Both the position numbers and the translations under genes were made by a program. Shown here piece by piece: positions 62,301 through 64,000 of a stretch of DNA of 64,000 nt. The notes beneath the pieces were generated by a model. That model saw only the letters and a list, made by a program, of their open reading frames with translations. It made no database searches and had not been told where the DNA came from. This stretch comes from Amborella trichopoda (lineage: Eukaryota > Streptophyta > Magnoliopsida > Amborellales > Amborellaceae). The stretch lies in contig NW_006496517.1 in NCBI RefSeq assembly GCF_000471905.2, forward strand, positions 1,111,115 through 1,175,114, given 5' to 3'. Position 1 is the first letter of the stretch; the number at the start of each line of letters is the position of its first letter.

Positions 62301-64000
62301 CTAAGAAGCATGTCATAAACTGAAGCATAAAAAAGGAGCAATACAAATATGAGTAAGACCAATCAAAACTAGTTAAACTGCAAGCAATCATCAAGAAGCA
62401 TACCAAAGAATAATTGGAGGGAGAAAACTGGAGAATTGATAGACTCAATTAAATCATAAAAGAAGGCCCTAACAGAAGGCTACACCTATCTTACAGAGAG
62501 TTGATCATCATACAGATGATACATTAAGCTTAGACCTTTGAAGTCATGACTCAAGTATACTAAAATAAAATATTAACCTCATTCTATAATACCCTAAAAT
62601 GACTAAAATAATAAAGAGCACATAAATACACATAGAAGCATGTCAGAAACTGAAGCATAAAAAGGTCGCATTATGAAATAACAACCGTCATCCTATGATA
62701 CCCTAAAATGACTAAAATAGACTTGCAATGTTGTTGTTTAGTCTATGTTGTTCTACTCAGATTCTTGTATCATATTGGTCGGCTTTTTGTTATAGCGTCA
62801 AAAATTTCACTATGTTTATTCTTGGTTATCGATTAGAGAGCTATCATTGTAACCATTGTAACCTGACTTTATAGTTTGCTATTATGTACGGAGGAATAAG
62901 GTTTCATCACTATACTTAATAAGGTTTGTTTTTGACATGCTTTTATGTGTATTTAGGTGCTTTTTACTATTTTTGTCACTTTAGGGTATCAAAAGATGAT
63001 GGTTATACTATTTTATGTATACTTGAGTAGAGGCTTCAAAGGTCTAAGCTAACTAATATAATCTCAATAAGATAAGCCTTGCTGCCTTCAGTTAAGGCCT
63101 TCTTTTAGTCTATCAATTCTCCTGTTTTCCCCCTCCAATTATTCTCTGGTATGCTTCTTGATGATTGTTTGCAGTTTAACTAGTTTTGTTGGATTTTGTT
63201 GACTCCTAATGCTATTGTACTCGGGTTGCCCACTGACTCTCCTCTAGGTGATGTTGTTTTGTGAAGTCCGTAAAGAGGTGTTCTTTTTGTTCAAGCACCA
63301 TACTGCGCATAGATACATGTAGAAGAATGCCAAAAACTGAAGTATGGTGATGAAACCTTATTCCTCCATACACAATAGCAAACTATAAAGTCAGGATACA
63401 ATGGTAGCTCTCTAATCAATAACTAAGAAGAAGCAGGGATCAATCAGAGGGCTGCCTGAGTGCAATGATATTAGAAGTCAACGAAATGCATCAAATCTAG
63501 TTAAACTGTAAGCCATGACTCAAGTGTACTGAAATAAAATAATAACCAAATTGGAAGGAGAAAACTGGAGAATCGATAGACTAAAATAGAAGCATGCCAA
63601 AAACGAAATCATAAAAAAGGAGAATAACAAAATTAATAACCATCGGCCTATGATACCCAACAATGACTAAAATAGAAATGTTGCTGTTTATTTAGCCTAT
63701 GTAGTTCTGATACTTAAGCTATTTTGGATTACATCTATTCAAGTTGCAGCATCATGATGGTGTTCTTTTGTTTGAGCATCGAAATTTGCTCTCAGTTTCT
63801 TCTTGGTTATCGATTATAGAGCTATCATTGTAACCATTGTAACTTGACTTTATAGTTTGCTATTTATTGTGTGCGGAAGAATAAGGTTTCAACACCATAC
63901 TGCGCATAAATACACATAGAAGCATGTCAAAAGCTTGTAACCAAGAAGAATCAAAATGCAATTTTCGATGCTTGAACAAAAAGAACACCTCTTTACCAAC
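50330..64000. repeat. Higher-order segment C (copy of A)
   Basis: This follows the A segment (23000-38490) module by module. It lacks about 1.35 kb present in A between about 23.93 and 25.30 kb, where A carries extra modules (24120-25200). It also lacks about 330 bp matching A 32.8-33.1 kb. The copy is cut by the window end, so it may be complete beyond it. Confidence 0.8.
52260..53480 (+). repeat. Recurring composite segment, copy 4 of 4
   Basis: It carries GCAAGCGATTATCGTCAAGA at 52451 and the AAAATTGTAAAGAGCACAC variant shared with copies near 11150, 19100 and 26260. Confidence 0.7.

Larger units (their letters stand above)
49482..64000. repeat. Complex repeat array, part 4 (runs off the window)
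   Basis: The array continues to the last base. Reversed T-rich blocks lie at about 49490-49715, 51540-52065, 54110-54525, 56990-57180, 57940-58210, 58430-58665, 59180-59910, 61465-61680, 62735-63305 and 63675-63905. The module GATGCTTGAACAAAAAGAAC is still present at the end, so the full length of the array is unknown. No gene was seen. Confidence 0.9.

Noticed and set aside
10862-64000. Repeated small frames with strings such as FTILVILGYHRMMVIIF or MLEQKEHLFTNFTKQHH
   Set aside because: They are the same array modules translated wherever a copy happens to lack stops. Lengths vary, starts are not conserved, and frames break at random between copies.
10862-64000. CCCTAAA motifs as a possible telomeric or interstitial telomere signal
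   Set aside because: The motif occurs once per module as part of TACCCTAAAATGAC, never as tandem CCCTAAA repeats.
10862-64000. CRISPR-like alternation of repeats and spacers
   Set aside because: Repeats are hundreds of bases, diverged and in both orientations, with no constant spacer length. The context is a plant-type genome.

Overview
This window reads as nuclear DNA of a large, repeat-rich plant genome, most likely a seed plant. The evidence is an L1-type LINE with a C-terminal RNase H domain, a solo LTR with perfect target-site duplications, a MITE-like element, and two GC-richer inserts that look like plant organelle (probably mitochondrial) intergenic DNA. The species cannot be fixed from the sequence. 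I find no intact protein-coding gene, no rRNA or tRNA, and no CRISPR. Nearly all short open frames are chance frames or repeat echoes.

Layout. 1-5.1 kb is AT-rich intergenic DNA with a dispersed repeat pair (111-263 and 2136-2284), two pyrimidine-rich repeats (1389-1571 and 3175-3680) and an 81-bp direct duplication that keeps a reading frame (4487-4648). A 356-bp element with 30-bp inverted ends lies at 5103-5458. 5.7-10.1 kb holds two decayed LINE pieces facing each other: a plus-strand RNase H fragment (5709-6049), and a minus-strand, 5'-truncated LINE (about 10105 down to about 6766) with linker, reverse transcriptase, zf-RVT and RNase H regions broken by frameshifts and stops.

10.86 kb to the window end (about 53 kb) is one complex, diverged repeat array. 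It is built from a limited set of modules joined in several orders and in both orientations. The forward orientation is A-rich and the reversed blocks are T-rich, so orientation can be followed by eye. On top of the modules there is a higher-order layer: about 15 kb from 23.0 to 38.5 kb recurs at 50.3-64.0 kb, offset about 25.6-27.3 kb, and a 3.6-kb part of it occurs a third time at 40.9-44.5 kb. Forward and reversed modules often sit back to back and form imperfect hairpins with arms of 100 bp or more.

Three foreign pieces interrupt the array: an organelle-like insert (about 20377-22577), a 527-bp solo LTR (39822-40348, TSD TTAGC), and a second short organelle-like insert (about 49180-49481). 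Both organelle-like inserts lie where the array flips orientation, which suggests capture during break repair. The array itself is the most unusual object in the window. It behaves like a composite satellite or segmental-duplication field, and nothing in it supports a protein function.
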